Part shown: positions 41,993 through 51,514 of the stretch, in pieces | How positions within the stretch are numbered: the stretch's first letter is position 1 | Layout: every line of letters begins with the position of its first letter | DNA from: Arcicella aquatica | GTDB lineage: Bacteria; Bacteroidota; Bacteroidia; Cytophagales; Spirosomataceae | DNA length: 64,000 nt | Reading direction: 5' to 3' | Assembly: GCF_034928825.1 (NCBI RefSeq) | Contig: NZ_JAYFUL010000007.1 | Location: 127,548-191,547 of the forward strand | Made by a program: the position numbers and the translations under genes | The notes under the pieces: model-generated | Database searches by the model: none | The model's input: only the letters and a program-made list of their open reading frames with translations | What the model was told of the DNA's origin: nothing

Positions 41993-43453
41993 TTATTTTT
42001 GGACTTTATTCCAAGGTAATGAATTAATATTCTTTCCTACTTTTTTGCCTTCTACTAAACCGACTTCATTATCTTGTCGGGTATGAATTCCTCCATATAA
42101 ACGCGACATAGCAGATTCTTCGGCGGCAGCCCAAAACGATTTAAAACTTCTTGCTTTATAGTCTGTATTCCTCTCTGCATCTCTTGGTCTTCCTACGTGC
42201 GAATCATCAACGAAACTAAAATTTGGTCCATATAAATCTGTCAAAATAGTGGCCGTTGATGCACTTTGAACAGCATGCCCAGAATAATAAGCTGGGAAAG
42301 GCGGCTCAGGCCAATATAAATCCCAAAGGGTATCAATATTGAAATAAATAAAAGAATATGGCCGTTGAGCATTATAAATATATTTTGTTTTCCAACAATT
42401 AATAAATGAATCAGCCACCCCCATTCCAACTTTGGCATACGTTTCAGCCGCTTTAAATAAATCTGGTTTTGCCCCTTGAACAGCAAAATTAGCAATGTTA
42501 TATGAATGTCCAGGTGGCGAAAATGTTTCCGAAGGGTCGTCTCCCCACCAGTTGGCTATTTCTTTTTCCTCCTGCGTCAATGTCTTACGTTTCATATAAA
42601 CCTCATACATATAAGCATAGTATTTTGAATCAGTCCTATAGTCATAACCAATCATTGTTGGAATCGGCAATACTCCATTCAATGGCGCAAAGGTTCTGTT
42701 TTTGCCCCAATATGGATGTAAAGGAAGAGGAATCTTTGATTGCCCTTTAACAGGCGCTTTCCATAAACCTTTACCTACAGGCACTTTATAAGCTGTATCA
42801 AAATTCCTTTTATATCCTTCATGACCTCCGTCTGATTTCGACCATTCGAAAATTGCCTGAGCCACAGATAAACCAAAAGCTTTTGAACGTTCAGCTACTT
42901 TTTCATCAGTTGTTTTAAGCTCATTGTTATAAATAGCAGTCTCTAAAGAATCTATTGCATCAATGTTTTTCTTAGCAGATTGTTGATATAATTGTTTCAA
43001 AAGAAAGGCTTGCCCTGCATTTAGTGATAATGCCCAATTGTAAGTCTGCCCAATTGTAGGTTTAGGTAAGTTATTTAATCCTTGTAATTTCCCTGCTAAT
43101 GAATTTTTCCCAACTGCCCCTGCCACTACACATTCATACATGGTTAAACCTAAATACCCCAAAGAACGTGAGCCATAAGTAGGCGAACCTCCGGGTGTAT
43201 TTTTCATCGTTGTCAAAGCCATTTTTCCCCATAGAAGAGCTACTTCAGAAGAGACAACTTTTTTTACAGGCTCACTTGTTTGCACCTTATTTTTTATTGC
43301 TTGACCTTGAGCACTCCAATAGGACAAACAAAGAATCGACACAAATATAAAAGTTTTTATTAGTCTCTTGTCATAGAATATTTCTTGCTTAATAGGCAAG
43401 CACAATGAATTAGTATTAACGTATATATGCTTATTAATTATGTAAAAAATCAT
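41993..43453 (-). CDS. Vanadium-dependent haloperoxidase/PAP2-like secreted protein
   Basis: The 486-residue protein has a hydrophobic leader at about residues 31-50 (LIKTFIFVSILCLSYWSAQ). Its C-terminal half is the PAP2/vanadium haloperoxidase core with the phosphate/vanadate-binding motifs: YYSGHAVQSASTATIL (His), GRPRDAE, and SRLYGGIHTRQDNEVG (Arg-Gly-His type site, H in GGIHTRQD). These proteins oxidise halides with hydrogen peroxide or act as acid phosphatases. It lies behind the SusD gene but after a terminator, and 28 bases before the propeller-Ig gene, so the two may form a unit. The exact chemistry is unclear. Confidence 0.82.
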   Translation of the reverse strand: MIFYIINKHIYVNTNSLCLPIKQEIFYDKRLIKTFIFVSILCLSYWSAQGQAIKNKVQTSEPVKKVVSSEVALLWGKMALTTMKNTPGGSPTYGSRSLGYLGLTMYECVVAGAVGKNSLAGKLQGLNNLPKPTIGQTYNWALSLNAGQAFLLKQLYQQSAKKNIDAIDSLETAIYNNELKTTDEKVAERSKAFGLSVAQAIFEWSKSDGGHEGYKRNFDTAYKVPVGKGLWKAPVKGQSKIPLPLHPYWGKNRTFAPLNGVLPIPTMIGYDYRTDSKYYAYMYEVYMKRKTLTQEEKEIANWWGDDPSETFSPPGHSYNIANFAVQGAKPDLFKAAETYAKVGMGVADSFINCWKTKYIYNAQRPYSFIYFNIDTLWDLYWPEPPFPAYYSGHAVQSASTATILTDLYGPNFSFVDDSHVGRPRDAERNTDYKARSFKSFWAAAEESAMSRLYGGIHTRQDNEVGLVEGKKVGKNINSLPWNKVQK

Positions 43454-43491
43454 ATTTTAAATTATCAACAGAAGAATTTCCAACAAAACAA

Positions 43492-43510
43492 CATTAGCTA
43501 ACAGCTAATG
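43492..43510. promoter_or_regulatory. Perfect short palindrome upstream of the haloperoxidase-like gene
   Basis: CATTAGCT-AAC-AGCTAATG is an 8-base perfect inverted repeat 39 bases before the start codon. No T run follows on either strand, so an operator is more likely than a terminator. Confidence 0.3.
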
Positions 43511-43712
43511 CAAACTCCTTAAGGCATCAAAAGTTATTAAAGTAACGTAGAATTTATTCATCAATTGATAAAAAGTAACCAAAACCATGCCAAATTATTG
43601 TCAATTTCGCATTAAAACCTATTCAATTCCTCATTTTAATGTTTTATTTTTAAAATTGCCTAAGCATTTCTTGAACTATCTATCCAATTTGAGAACCCTA
43701 AGACCCGCTGAT

Positions 43713-43746
43713 AAAAAAAAATCCCTTTACTTATTCAGTAAAGGGA
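43713..43746 (-). terminator. Intrinsic terminator of the susCD unit
   Basis: On the minus strand TCCCTTTACT/AGTAAAGGGA forms a 10-base stem with a 5-base loop (43722-43746), followed by eight T (43713-43720), ten bases after the SusD stop. Confidence 0.85.
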
Positions 43747-43755
43747 CTTGCAATA

Positions 43756-45564
43756 TTAGTATAATGGATTTTGAATCAGATTGCTATTTTTATTCAGCTC
43801 TTCTAACTTTATAGGCAAAAAGTAAGCCCTATCTTTCCAGTTCCTATCTTGTATATCTATCACTTTATAGTTAGGAGTACTTGATGTTGTTTTATCTGGA
43901 TTTAATGGATACCTAATCTCTATCCCTTTGGCATTATCAAAAGTAGTAGGCGCTATCATCCATCGGCGAACATCAAAGAAACGATGATCTTCAAAAGCCA
44001 GCTCTACCCTTCTTTCATTTCTATAACGCTCTGACAACGCTTGTCCGCTTTCAGTTACGTCTGGCATTCCTGCTCTTTTACGAATCATATTCAAGTATTG
44101 GCGAGCTTCGGCATCTTGCCCTAAACCGATGCAAGCTTCTACATAATTTAAAATCACTTCGGTATATCTAATATATCTCCAAGGGAAATCTTGTTTTACG
44201 TATTGCGCATCAATCGTCTGATCAATAAACTTTCGAAGATAATATCCAGAATAAGTACCATTCCAGTCTTCAATAGGGCCTTTCCGCGTATCGAGACCAG
44301 CCACTACATCCACAGCATTAGACGTTGCGTTCCATTTTTCCCAAAACCCCACCTGTATTACTCCTTTAGGGTCTGATGCTGTTACATCTGAGGGACGTTT
44401 ACGCCACTGAACGCCTTCATAAAGGATAGTAGCATAAAAACGTGGATCACGATTTTTGTATGGATTTTTAGCCTGTGTTGTATTTAACCAACTAAACTTA
44501 GAGCCGTCTTTCATTTCATAGGCATCTACCAGTTGCTGTAATGGCGTATTGCTTCCCCAACCATGATAACCATTTGGGTTATTAAACAAACCTGGGTTAT
44601 ACCCATCCCAACTATCTTCTGTTTTAGGCAAAAAGAATCTTACGAAAATATCTTCTACGTTTTCTTTCACCAAAAACATTTCTCCATAGTTTTTTGCAGT
44701 GGAGTCACCTGCTGCGGGACTGCCTTTGTAAATACTATACGCACCTAAATCGATTACAGCTTTCGCTGCGTTCTTAGCAGCTAACCATCTTGCATTGCGG
44801 TCACCACCAACATAACCAATCAATTCTGGATGTGTATAACTTCCTGCCCAAGTAGGTGTTTTATTGTACAAATCGCTTGCTGCATGTAATAATACTCTTG
44901 CTTTTAGTGCCAAAGCAGCCCCTTTGGTAGCCCTGCCTTTATCGGCTCCAGAGTTTGCCAATAATAGGTTTTGTGCTGCTTTATCGCAATCGTCAACAAT
45001 AAATTTGATACAATTTTCATAGGTATCTCTAGCAGGAGTAAAATCATCAGACAACTTATAAGCTTTCGTAATAATAGGCACACCACCGTAAACTGATACA
45101 AGATTATGATATAAATAGGCTCTTAGGAAATATACTTCTCCTGTCAATCTTTTCTTTGTATCAGCGTTATCAAAGGGTGTATTTTCTATTTTTTCAAGAA
45201 AAAGGTTGCAGGCACGTATATACTTGTAAACGTTTGCCCAAATCATCCCTTTGTAGCGATTGCCCGACCAGAAATCCCAAACCGAATAGTCGCTGGCTGT
45301 GACTAAACATTTAGTAACGTTGCTGCTTCCAAAATCAGCATTATACATCGACTCATCGCTCAATGATGCCATCATCATATTACTGAAACCATGCGGAATG
45401 CCTAAATAAATATTATTGACGAAAGTAGTTACCAAGGCTTGGTCTTTCCAAACGGCATCTTCTGAAAACTGATCTAAAGGCTGAAGGTCAAGGTCAGTTT
45501 TACACGAAATAGTGTTAAGAAGCACTAAGGCAGTTGTAAGTAAAATATATATTGTTTTTTTCAT
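43756..45564 (-). CDS. susD: SusD/RagB-family nutrient-binding lipoprotein
   Basis: The 602-residue lipoprotein (lipobox NTISC, about C21) is a SusD-like protein. It has DLDLQPLDQFSEDAVWKDQALV at the N-terminus, TPR-like helices (LTGEVYFLRAYLYHNLVSVYGGVPI; GAALALKARVLLHAAS) and the C-terminal RYTEVILNYVEACIGLGQDAEARQYLNMIRKRAGMP and FEDHRFFDVRRWM. It sits on top of the SusC barrel and gates glycan or peptide uptake. The stop is ten bases from a terminator and the start is 85 bases after the SusC stop. The symbol marks the family, not the starch system; the ligand is not evident from the sequence. Confidence 0.95.
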   Translation of the reverse strand: MKKTIYILLTTALVLLNTISCKTDLDLQPLDQFSEDAVWKDQALVTTFVNNIYLGIPHGFSNMMMASLSDESMYNADFGSSNVTKCLVTASDYSVWDFWSGNRYKGMIWANVYKYIRACNLFLEKIENTPFDNADTKKRLTGEVYFLRAYLYHNLVSVYGGVPIITKAYKLSDDFTPARDTYENCIKFIVDDCDKAAQNLLLANSGADKGRATKGAALALKARVLLHAASDLYNKTPTWAGSYTHPELIGYVGGDRNARWLAAKNAAKAVIDLGAYSIYKGSPAAGDSTAKNYGEMFLVKENVEDIFVRFFLPKTEDSWDGYNPGLFNNPNGYHGWGSNTPLQQLVDAYEMKDGSKFSWLNTTQAKNPYKNRDPRFYATILYEGVQWRKRPSDVTASDPKGVIQVGFWEKWNATSNAVDVVAGLDTRKGPIEDWNGTYSGYYLRKFIDQTIDAQYVKQDFPWRYIRYTEVILNYVEACIGLGQDAEARQYLNMIRKRAGMPDVTESGQALSERYRNERRVELAFEDHRFFDVRRWMIAPTTFDNAKGIEIRYPLNPDKTTSSTPNYKVIDIQDRNWKDRAYFLPIKLEELNKNSNLIQNPLY

Positions 45565-45649
45565 CTGATTAAATGTTTATGTAATTCCTGCAATGAGTAT
45601 TGATTAATCAGCACTCACCAAGAATTATTTGATCTTCAAGAATCAAAAT

Positions 45650-48600
45650 TTAGAATGTAAACGAAAGCCCTGTATTAAGCACTTTTTGAAGTGGATAACC
45701 TTGTCCGCTTCCGCTTCCCATTTCTGGGTCAAAGTCTTTATAGTCTGGACTGAATGTCCATAAGTTAAGACCGCTCACATAAATTCTCGCTCCTTCTAAA
45801 CCTAGTTTTTGACTTAGTTTTTTTGGAAGAGAATATCCAAATTGAATGTTTTTCAAACGGATATAATCAGTGTTTTTCAAGAAATAGGTATTTCTATTAC
45901 TTACCCAATATTCATTACTACGGTTGAAAGTTCTTGGGCCGCTAGCATTTGGATTCTCGGGCGTCCAACGTTCGTTATAAAAACTTTTCAAGAAATTACC
46001 AATTTCACCCGACTCTGTAGAGATATAATTCACTGCTCCAAAAGCTCCTTGAAACAAAATGCTCAGGTCAAATTGCTTATAGCGAAGATTAGCCGAAAAG
46101 CCCGTTGTAAAGCGTGGAATATTACTTTTAGTATTTCTTATACGGTCGTTTCCATCAATTTTACCATCTTTGTTCACATCCTCAAAAATCACATCGCCCG
46201 GTCTAGCATTATCCCAATGTGGATAAGCATCCACCGATGCCTGATCTTTAAAAATACCAATAGCATTATAATACAAATCTGCCGTAGGATTTTTTGGGTC
46301 AGTAGGAATAGGATATCCTGTAGTTTTTTGATAATCTGGCGCACCGGGTGCTTCATCCCAGAATACAATTTTATTTTTTGAATACCCTCCGTTAAAACCA
46401 ATCTGGTAACTGAAATCTCTTGACTTGTTATGATAATTAATATCAAACTCAAAACCTGTATTAGCTACCTTACCAATATTTTCGCTTGGCAATGATAGTC
46501 CCGTTGATGTAGGTACTGAGGCATTTCTTGGCCACAAAATTTGCGAACGAGTATTGTAGAAGTAGTCAGCAGAAAACGATAGTTTATCTTTTAACAATTG
46601 CATATCAAACCCAACATTGGCCTGATTGGCTACCTCCCATGTTACGTTTAAGTTAGGAATACGTGTTTCATAAAGGGTTTTGTTTTCTTGGTCTATGCCC
46701 AAAATAAGTGGCTGAGGAACCCCTCCGCTATTGGCAAAGAAACCATAAGAAGAAAGATATTGCCATTCTGAGATACGGTCGTTACCAGTTTGTCCCCACG
46801 ATGCACGCAACTTCATGTTATCAATAAATGACACCTTATCTTTCCAAAATTCTTCTTCTGATAATCTCCATCCTAAAGAAACACCAGGGAAGAAACCATA
46901 TCGTTTGTCGGCAGGGAAAATGTATGAGCCATCATAACGCCATACAAATTCGGCCAAATATTTTTCTTTATAATTGTAGTTTACACGACCAAAAAAGTTT
47001 CTACGTGCATTCTGTGAAGCTGACCCATTATTATCTTTCTGTAAATCTCCTCCTGCAAAAAGTTGGTCAATTGCCGTAGAAACAAAGTATCTACGATAGG
47101 CAGAGAATTTGTCCATTTGTCCAGAACGGGTCTCAGTACCAACCATAAACTTCATATAATGATGGCTACCAATCTGTCTTTCATAGTTCAGAATTGAGTT
47201 CATCAAAATACTATGATTATCCTCCATCTGTTCTGTTAAACGAGCATCATCAAAGCCTTTTTTACCTTTTACTAACACAGGTTTACCGCTAGCATCAACC
47301 GTCTGACCATCCCAAGAATACAAATACCAAGGAGTTTCAAATCTCTTATCAAAACGTAGCCCTTTGTCTATACTGGCAGTAGTCAAGAAAGATAAACCTT
47401 TCACCCAAGGAATCTGAATATTCAGTTTCATATTACTATTTAGGTAATACCATTTATCTCTATCATATCCTGTAGCATCAGTACTTACTACTGCTGGATT
47501 ATCACCATATTCAATATCTGGACCAGGGGTTCCGTCTGGCCAATAAGCAGGCAAATTAGGTTTGCCACGCATCACCATTCTAAAAATACTTCCAGCATTA
47601 CGTGTAGGATAATTTCTATCTTCCATTCTTCCAGAAACATCAAATCCAAAACTTATATTTTTGCTAATTTTAGCATCTATATTACTCCTAAAATCATATT
47701 GGTTGTATTTTGTACCACTGTTTTTATAGTAACCGTCTTGGCTTTTAGCACCGAACGATACAAAGTATTTAAAGTTATCACTCCCACCAGCAATACCAAT
47801 GTTGGCATAGTTTTGTGAAGAGGATGGTTTTAATACAGCCCCAAACCAATCAGTATTAGGATAACGCCAAGGGTCAGAACCATCTCTAAATTTTTGCACT
47901 TCTTGTGCCGTGAATCTACCTGTTCTATTTGCATAAGCATCTATTTCATTGAGCATAGTAGCATACTCAGCTGCATTTGCCATTGCTGGCAAGCGGGTAG
48001 GCTGTCCAAAACCTTGATTAAGGTTAAAAGTAATCGTTGGCTTACCACTTGCTCCCCTTTTAGTAGTTACTAAAATAACGCCATTGGCAGCCTGAGCACC
48101 ATAAATTGCAGCAGAGGCATCTTTTAAGATGGTTATACTTTCTATCGTACTTGGGTCTAATCTTTCAAGTGAACGACCAGGTACACCATCCACTACCACC
48201 AACGGACTGCTATCTCCTAGCGTGTTTACACCCCTGATGCGTAATGTTGCACCATCGTATCCTGGTTCACCACTTGATGTTACAGCGACTAGGCCGGGTA
48301 AACGCCCAACTAAGCTATTACTGACATTCATAGAGGGAGATTGTACTACCTCTGAACCTTTTACAGATACTACAGAGCCAGTCACAGTTACTTTTTTCTC
48401 AGTACCATATCCCACTACTACTACTTCATCAAGCGACTGGGCATCAGTCGACAACGTAATGTTTAGTACTGATTTACCACCTACCACTACTTCTCTTTTT
48501 TGAAAACCAATTGAGCTAAAAATCAAAATGCTATTATTATCGGGTACAGCTATTTTGTATTGCCCTTTAGCATCAGTGATGGCTCCTCGCTGGGTTCCTT

Positions 48601-49096
48601 TAATTAGGATGTTAACACCCGGCAATACTTGCCCCGTTTCGTCAGTAACGGTTCCTGTTATAGTTTGCTCTAAAATCTCAATACTTAATATATCATCACT
48701 TTCTTGGAGCGTATTGGTTGTAGAGGAGCTCCCAGTAGAACGATTGATGATGACCATTTTACCAGAAATCTCGTAAGTGAGGTGCAAAGGCTTAAACAGA
48801 TTATCAAAAATTTTTGACAATTGAGCATTCTGGAAATCAACACTAATTTTTCTGTTTGATTGGATAAGCTTTGAGCTAAAAACAAACTTTACATCTGTTT
48901 GTTTTTCAATTTGGGTTAGTACACTTCTCATGCCTAACTCCTGAGCTTGCAATGTTACTCGTTGACTTAGAACATTTTGGGCATTAGTATTACTCGCAAG
49001 AGTGGAGCTCATAAGCCCGATTGCAAGAAAAACTTGAGTGAGTGTAATTTTCATAGCCGTAAGTAGTAACTTATGGATTTGTAATGTTTTTTTCAT
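45650..49096 (-). CDS. susC: SusC/RagA-family TonB-dependent outer-membrane transporter (with STN domain)
   Basis: The 1148-residue protein has a signal peptide, a secretin/TonB short N-terminal domain (STN, about residues 50-115, interacts with FecR), a carboxypeptidase-regulatory-like beta-sandwich (TGTVTDETGQVLPGVNILIKGT) and a TonB box region with SLDEVVVVGYGTEKK. A plug domain (RIRGVNTLGDSSPLVVVDGVPG) and a 22-strand-type barrel end in GLSFTF. The STN domain and adjacent FecR/ECF genes mark it as a transducer that reports its ligand across the envelope. It imports large ligands with SusD. The 5' leader has an unusual structure (49137-49223). The ligand is unknown. Confidence 0.95.
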   Translation of the reverse strand: MKKTLQIHKLLLTAMKITLTQVFLAIGLMSSTLASNTNAQNVLSQRVTLQAQELGMRSVLTQIEKQTDVKFVFSSKLIQSNRKISVDFQNAQLSKIFDNLFKPLHLTYEISGKMVIINRSTGSSSTTNTLQESDDILSIEILEQTITGTVTDETGQVLPGVNILIKGTQRGAITDAKGQYKIAVPDNNSILIFSSIGFQKREVVVGGKSVLNITLSTDAQSLDEVVVVGYGTEKKVTVTGSVVSVKGSEVVQSPSMNVSNSLVGRLPGLVAVTSSGEPGYDGATLRIRGVNTLGDSSPLVVVDGVPGRSLERLDPSTIESITILKDASAAIYGAQAANGVILVTTKRGASGKPTITFNLNQGFGQPTRLPAMANAAEYATMLNEIDAYANRTGRFTAQEVQKFRDGSDPWRYPNTDWFGAVLKPSSSQNYANIGIAGGSDNFKYFVSFGAKSQDGYYKNSGTKYNQYDFRSNIDAKISKNISFGFDVSGRMEDRNYPTRNAGSIFRMVMRGKPNLPAYWPDGTPGPDIEYGDNPAVVSTDATGYDRDKWYYLNSNMKLNIQIPWVKGLSFLTTASIDKGLRFDKRFETPWYLYSWDGQTVDASGKPVLVKGKKGFDDARLTEQMEDNHSILMNSILNYERQIGSHHYMKFMVGTETRSGQMDKFSAYRRYFVSTAIDQLFAGGDLQKDNNGSASQNARRNFFGRVNYNYKEKYLAEFVWRYDGSYIFPADKRYGFFPGVSLGWRLSEEEFWKDKVSFIDNMKLRASWGQTGNDRISEWQYLSSYGFFANSGGVPQPLILGIDQENKTLYETRIPNLNVTWEVANQANVGFDMQLLKDKLSFSADYFYNTRSQILWPRNASVPTSTGLSLPSENIGKVANTGFEFDINYHNKSRDFSYQIGFNGGYSKNKIVFWDEAPGAPDYQKTTGYPIPTDPKNPTADLYYNAIGIFKDQASVDAYPHWDNARPGDVIFEDVNKDGKIDGNDRIRNTKSNIPRFTTGFSANLRYKQFDLSILFQGAFGAVNYISTESGEIGNFLKSFYNERWTPENPNASGPRTFNRSNEYWVSNRNTYFLKNTDYIRLKNIQFGYSLPKKLSQKLGLEGARIYVSGLNLWTFSPDYKDFDPEMGSGSGQGYPLQKVLNTGLSFTF

Positions 49097-49136
49097 ACAT
49101 TTGGAGATGTTTTGTTTAGGTTGAATTTGAGCAAAA

Positions 49137-49223
49137 CAATTCCCGCACTTTACCTAGTAAAGTGTTCATTGGCTGTAACCAAAAAGGGAATTTTAAGGTC
49201 GGTAATGCGGGAACATTACCGAC
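49137..49223 (-). promoter_or_regulatory. Structured leader of susC with possible alternative pairing
   Basis: Reading on the minus strand, a strong hairpin (GTCGGTAATG/CATTACCGAC, 49198-49223) is followed by a second (CACTTTAC/GTAAAGTG, 49146-49164). The loop of the first contains TTCCCGC, complementary to GCGGGAA just after the second stem (about 49139-49145), and AATTCCC at about 49185 competes for the same partner. This could form a pseudoknot or switch. On the plus strand the first hairpin looks like a terminator (T run 49224-49230). Confidence 0.4.
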
Positions 49224-49309
49224 TTTTTTTGTGGAGTCGGTTTTTAGTGTTTCATCTAGTTAAATAGTCTTGGTTTAATTAAAATTCAATATTTAGTTTA
49301 AGGTTTACT

Positions 49310-50425
49310 TTATTTGCAGCCTTTGCTATAAATTACAATCTGACCATCCAGAATTTCGTAACGAGCCTCAACTCCTTTACAGATAATATCTAGTTTGTCA
49401 AATAGTTGTAAGTCGGTTAACGAAGCTGTCAATGGGCAATTGGATAATAATTCTTCATCAAAAACGATGTCAATACTATAAGCTTTTTCTAGGGTTTGTA
49501 ATACTTCGCTTACAGGCGTATCTTCAAATTCAAATTGTGGTTTTGTATTCTTTTTGATGGTAATTTTAGGGAGTTCAACCAACAATTTATCCATTCTTAC
49601 TTCTTCGCGAGCATAAACAATCTTTTGATTAGGGGTCAACACTACGCCTTTCAATTCTCTACTTGTAGCTTTTTCTTCAACCCTCGTATCTGATTGGGCA
49701 AAGACAGATACTTTTCCTGTTTTTACTTCTACGGTCACTTCCTTTTCTTTGTCATAAGCACGAACAGTAAAACTTGTACCCAACACTTTGGTAATTAAAC
49801 CATTAGCATACACTAAAAATGGTTTCTCTGGATTCTTAGTCACTTCAAAAAAAGCCTCGCCCGAAAGGTAGATTTCACGATTGTTACCCTCGAATTGCTT
49901 TAAATAACTAATTTTACTTCCTTTCTTCAGTAAGACTAAACTTCCATCTATTAGCTGAATTGGCAAAGGGCTTTCATGGTCGTTCTTTACTTCTATTAGT
50001 TTCTCAGGATTAGCAGCAACGTGTTTTTCATAAATTCCTTTTGGCTCGTTTATCTCATTCAATAATTGATGATAAGTAATGCCTAAGCCAATGATTATGG
50101 CTATTAAAGCAGCTACTTTAAGCCATTGATTTTTACTTGTGCTGAACCATCTTATTTTTTTAGTCGTATTATTCTCTTGCTCATCAATTTTTGAAACAGT
50201 ATTTTTTACTAATTCTTCTACCTCTGTTTTTTCTAATGATAGGTCTTTAATAACCAGTGCTTTTACAATTGACTTCGCTTTTTCTACTTGAGGCGTTTTT
50301 TCTGGATTTGCCTCTAACCATTTTTCCCAAAAGGCATTCACTTCTCTGTTTGGACTTAATACCCAATTTCGGAAATTAATATCCCACACAAAGTCTTCTG
50401 TATTGAAGTCACGATAATTTTTCAT
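49310..50425 (-). CDS. FecR-family anti-sigma factor
   Basis: The 371-residue protein has an N-terminal cytoplasmic part (1-95), one membrane segment (WLKVAALIAIIIGLGITY, about 98-115) and the periplasmic FecR domain (IQLIDGSLVLLKKGSKISY, REIYLSGEAFFEVTKNPEKPFLVYANGLITKVLGTSFTVRAY). A C-terminal STN-like part follows (FEFEDTPVSEVLQTLEKAYSIDIVFDEELLSNCPLT). It binds the STN domain of SusC and holds the ECF sigma factor. The gene lies 110 bases after that factor's stop. Regulation by signal transfer from the outer membrane is known for the family and inferred here. Confidence 0.93.
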   Translation of the reverse strand: MKNYRDFNTEDFVWDINFRNWVLSPNREVNAFWEKWLEANPEKTPQVEKAKSIVKALVIKDLSLEKTEVEELVKNTVSKIDEQENNTTKKIRWFSTSKNQWLKVAALIAIIIGLGITYHQLLNEINEPKGIYEKHVAANPEKLIEVKNDHESPLPIQLIDGSLVLLKKGSKISYLKQFEGNNREIYLSGEAFFEVTKNPEKPFLVYANGLITKVLGTSFTVRAYDKEKEVTVEVKTGKVSVFAQSDTRVEEKATSRELKGVVLTPNQKIVYAREEVRMDKLLVELPKITIKKNTKPQFEFEDTPVSEVLQTLEKAYSIDIVFDEELLSNCPLTASLTDLQLFDKLDIICKGVEARYEILDGQIVIYSKGCK

Positions 50426-50535
50426 ATAGCTTAATAATACCTTTCTATATAGCGTTAGACATCAATGGTACACAGATACCATAAATTATTAAAAAAAATA
50501 TAAAAAAAGTTAAATTAACTATTTTGAAGCCTTTA

Positions 50536-51138
50536 TTAGCGTAATAAAAGCGGTAAAAACAACGCAATAAACTCGGTAGTCCAATATTTTTTGAGTTGTT
50601 TAATAGCCATCTGAAGAAGATTTGAGGCTGTCTGAGGGGCAATATCCATAATCTGAGCGATTTGGTCACGCTCTAATTCTTGGAAAAATTTAAGATAAAT
50701 AACTTCTTTTTGTCTTTTTGGCAAAGTTTCAATTACTTGTTTAATGCGTTGGGCTAGCACCAAACTTGTTTCATCCTGAATAAATTTTTCTTCAATAGAA
50801 AATTCAATATCAAAAATATCATTTGCTTCAGTATAAGGGTCAGAAAAACGAAGTTGAAGAGATGCTCTATGAATTCTTCTTCTTAACGAAGCCATCAAAT
50901 AAGGTTTTACAACAATTTCATTTGATAGGTGCTCACGACGCTCCCATAGTTGCAAAAATAAATCTTGAATACAATCTTTAATAAACTCCTTGTCCTTAGA
51001 AAATTTTGAGCCATAATGAAATAATGATGAAAAATTAGCTTTCATCAATTCCTCGAATGCTGACTTTTCTCCTTCAAGAAATCTAAGCCATACGAATTGG
51101 TCAATATAATTTTCAGGATTTAGATTAGAGAGTTTCAT
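50536..51138 (-). CDS. ECF RNA polymerase sigma factor (FecI-like)
   Basis: The 200-residue protein has sigma region 2 (FEELMKANFSSLFHYGSKFSKDKEFIKDCIQDLFLQLWER) and region 4 (IKQVIETLPKRQKEVIYLKFFQELERDQIAQIMDIAPQTASNLLQMAIKQLKK). The linker has the usual Bacteroidota pattern. It is held by the adjacent FecR protein and should direct transcription of the SusC/SusD genes. The C-terminus (FIALFLPLLLR) is hydrophobic, a common trait in this group. The first gene of the regulatory block, transcribed toward FecR. Confidence 0.93.
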   Translation of the reverse strand: MKLSNLNPENYIDQFVWLRFLEGEKSAFEELMKANFSSLFHYGSKFSKDKEFIKDCIQDLFLQLWERREHLSNEIVVKPYLMASLRRRIHRASLQLRFSDPYTEANDIFDIEFSIEEKFIQDETSLVLAQRIKQVIETLPKRQKEVIYLKFFQELERDQIAQIMDIAPQTASNLLQMAIKQLKKYWTTEFIALFLPLLLR

Positions 51139-51514
51139 AGTAATTTGGACATAAGCAATTATGTTAACTGTAAACCAGCAATGATAACTGTGGAAATTTA
51201 CAAATAAATATTGAAATACTTAAATTTATGTTAATAAAATCTTAATCTGTCATGATATCAATACCATACATAAAAATGTAATGATAGTTTCATCCTGCAA
51301 AATTTTGATTGACTAAAACCACAGCGATATACGCTAAGTAAAATCTGTTATTATTATAAAGAGATTTTAAGCATTTCAATACTCAACTATTTATATTATA
51401 ATAAATTATTGGAAAAGTTCTGGTTAAAAAAATGGTTAATGGAAATAAAAAAGCCAAAAACCACAGTAAACTGTAATGGTTCTTGGCTTTTCGTGAAACA
51501 ACAATTACGCAATA
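51139..51514. other. Intergenic region upstream of the ECF sigma gene
   Basis: A 376-base stretch with the terminator of the PorE-like gene (51445-51492). No matching -7 box was found ahead of the sigma factor start. No coding frame was seen. Confidence 0.5.
51445..51492 (-). terminator. Intrinsic terminator of the PorE-like gene
   Basis: On the minus strand AAAAGCCAA (51483-51491, as the complement) pairs with TTGGCTTTT (51449-51457) with a second short AACCA/TGGTT stem, followed by further T. It lies 22 bases past the stop at 51515. Confidence 0.75.

Larger units (their letters stand above)
43454..43755. other. Intergenic region between haloperoxidase-like gene and susD
   Basis: A 302-base stretch with the palindrome 43492-43510 and the susD terminator 43713-43746. 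Plus-strand frames crossing it are artefacts. Confidence 0.5.

Noticed and set aside
43587..43814. 75-codon plus-strand frame over the susD terminator
   Set aside because: It runs through the terminator hairpin and into the SusD C-terminus on the other strand.
45842..46381. 179-codon plus-strand frame antisense to susC
   Set aside because: Fully inside a well-supported gene on the other strand; Ile/Phe/Ser-rich translation typical of an antisense shadow.
48129..48503. 124-codon plus-strand frame antisense to the susC N-terminal region
   Set aside because: Low-complexity Thr/Pro/Ser translation mirrors the coding strand; no independent signal.
49198..49230. Plus-strand terminator implying a plus-strand transcript between susC and FecR
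   Set aside because: No plus-strand gene precedes it; kept only as part of the leader-structure finding.
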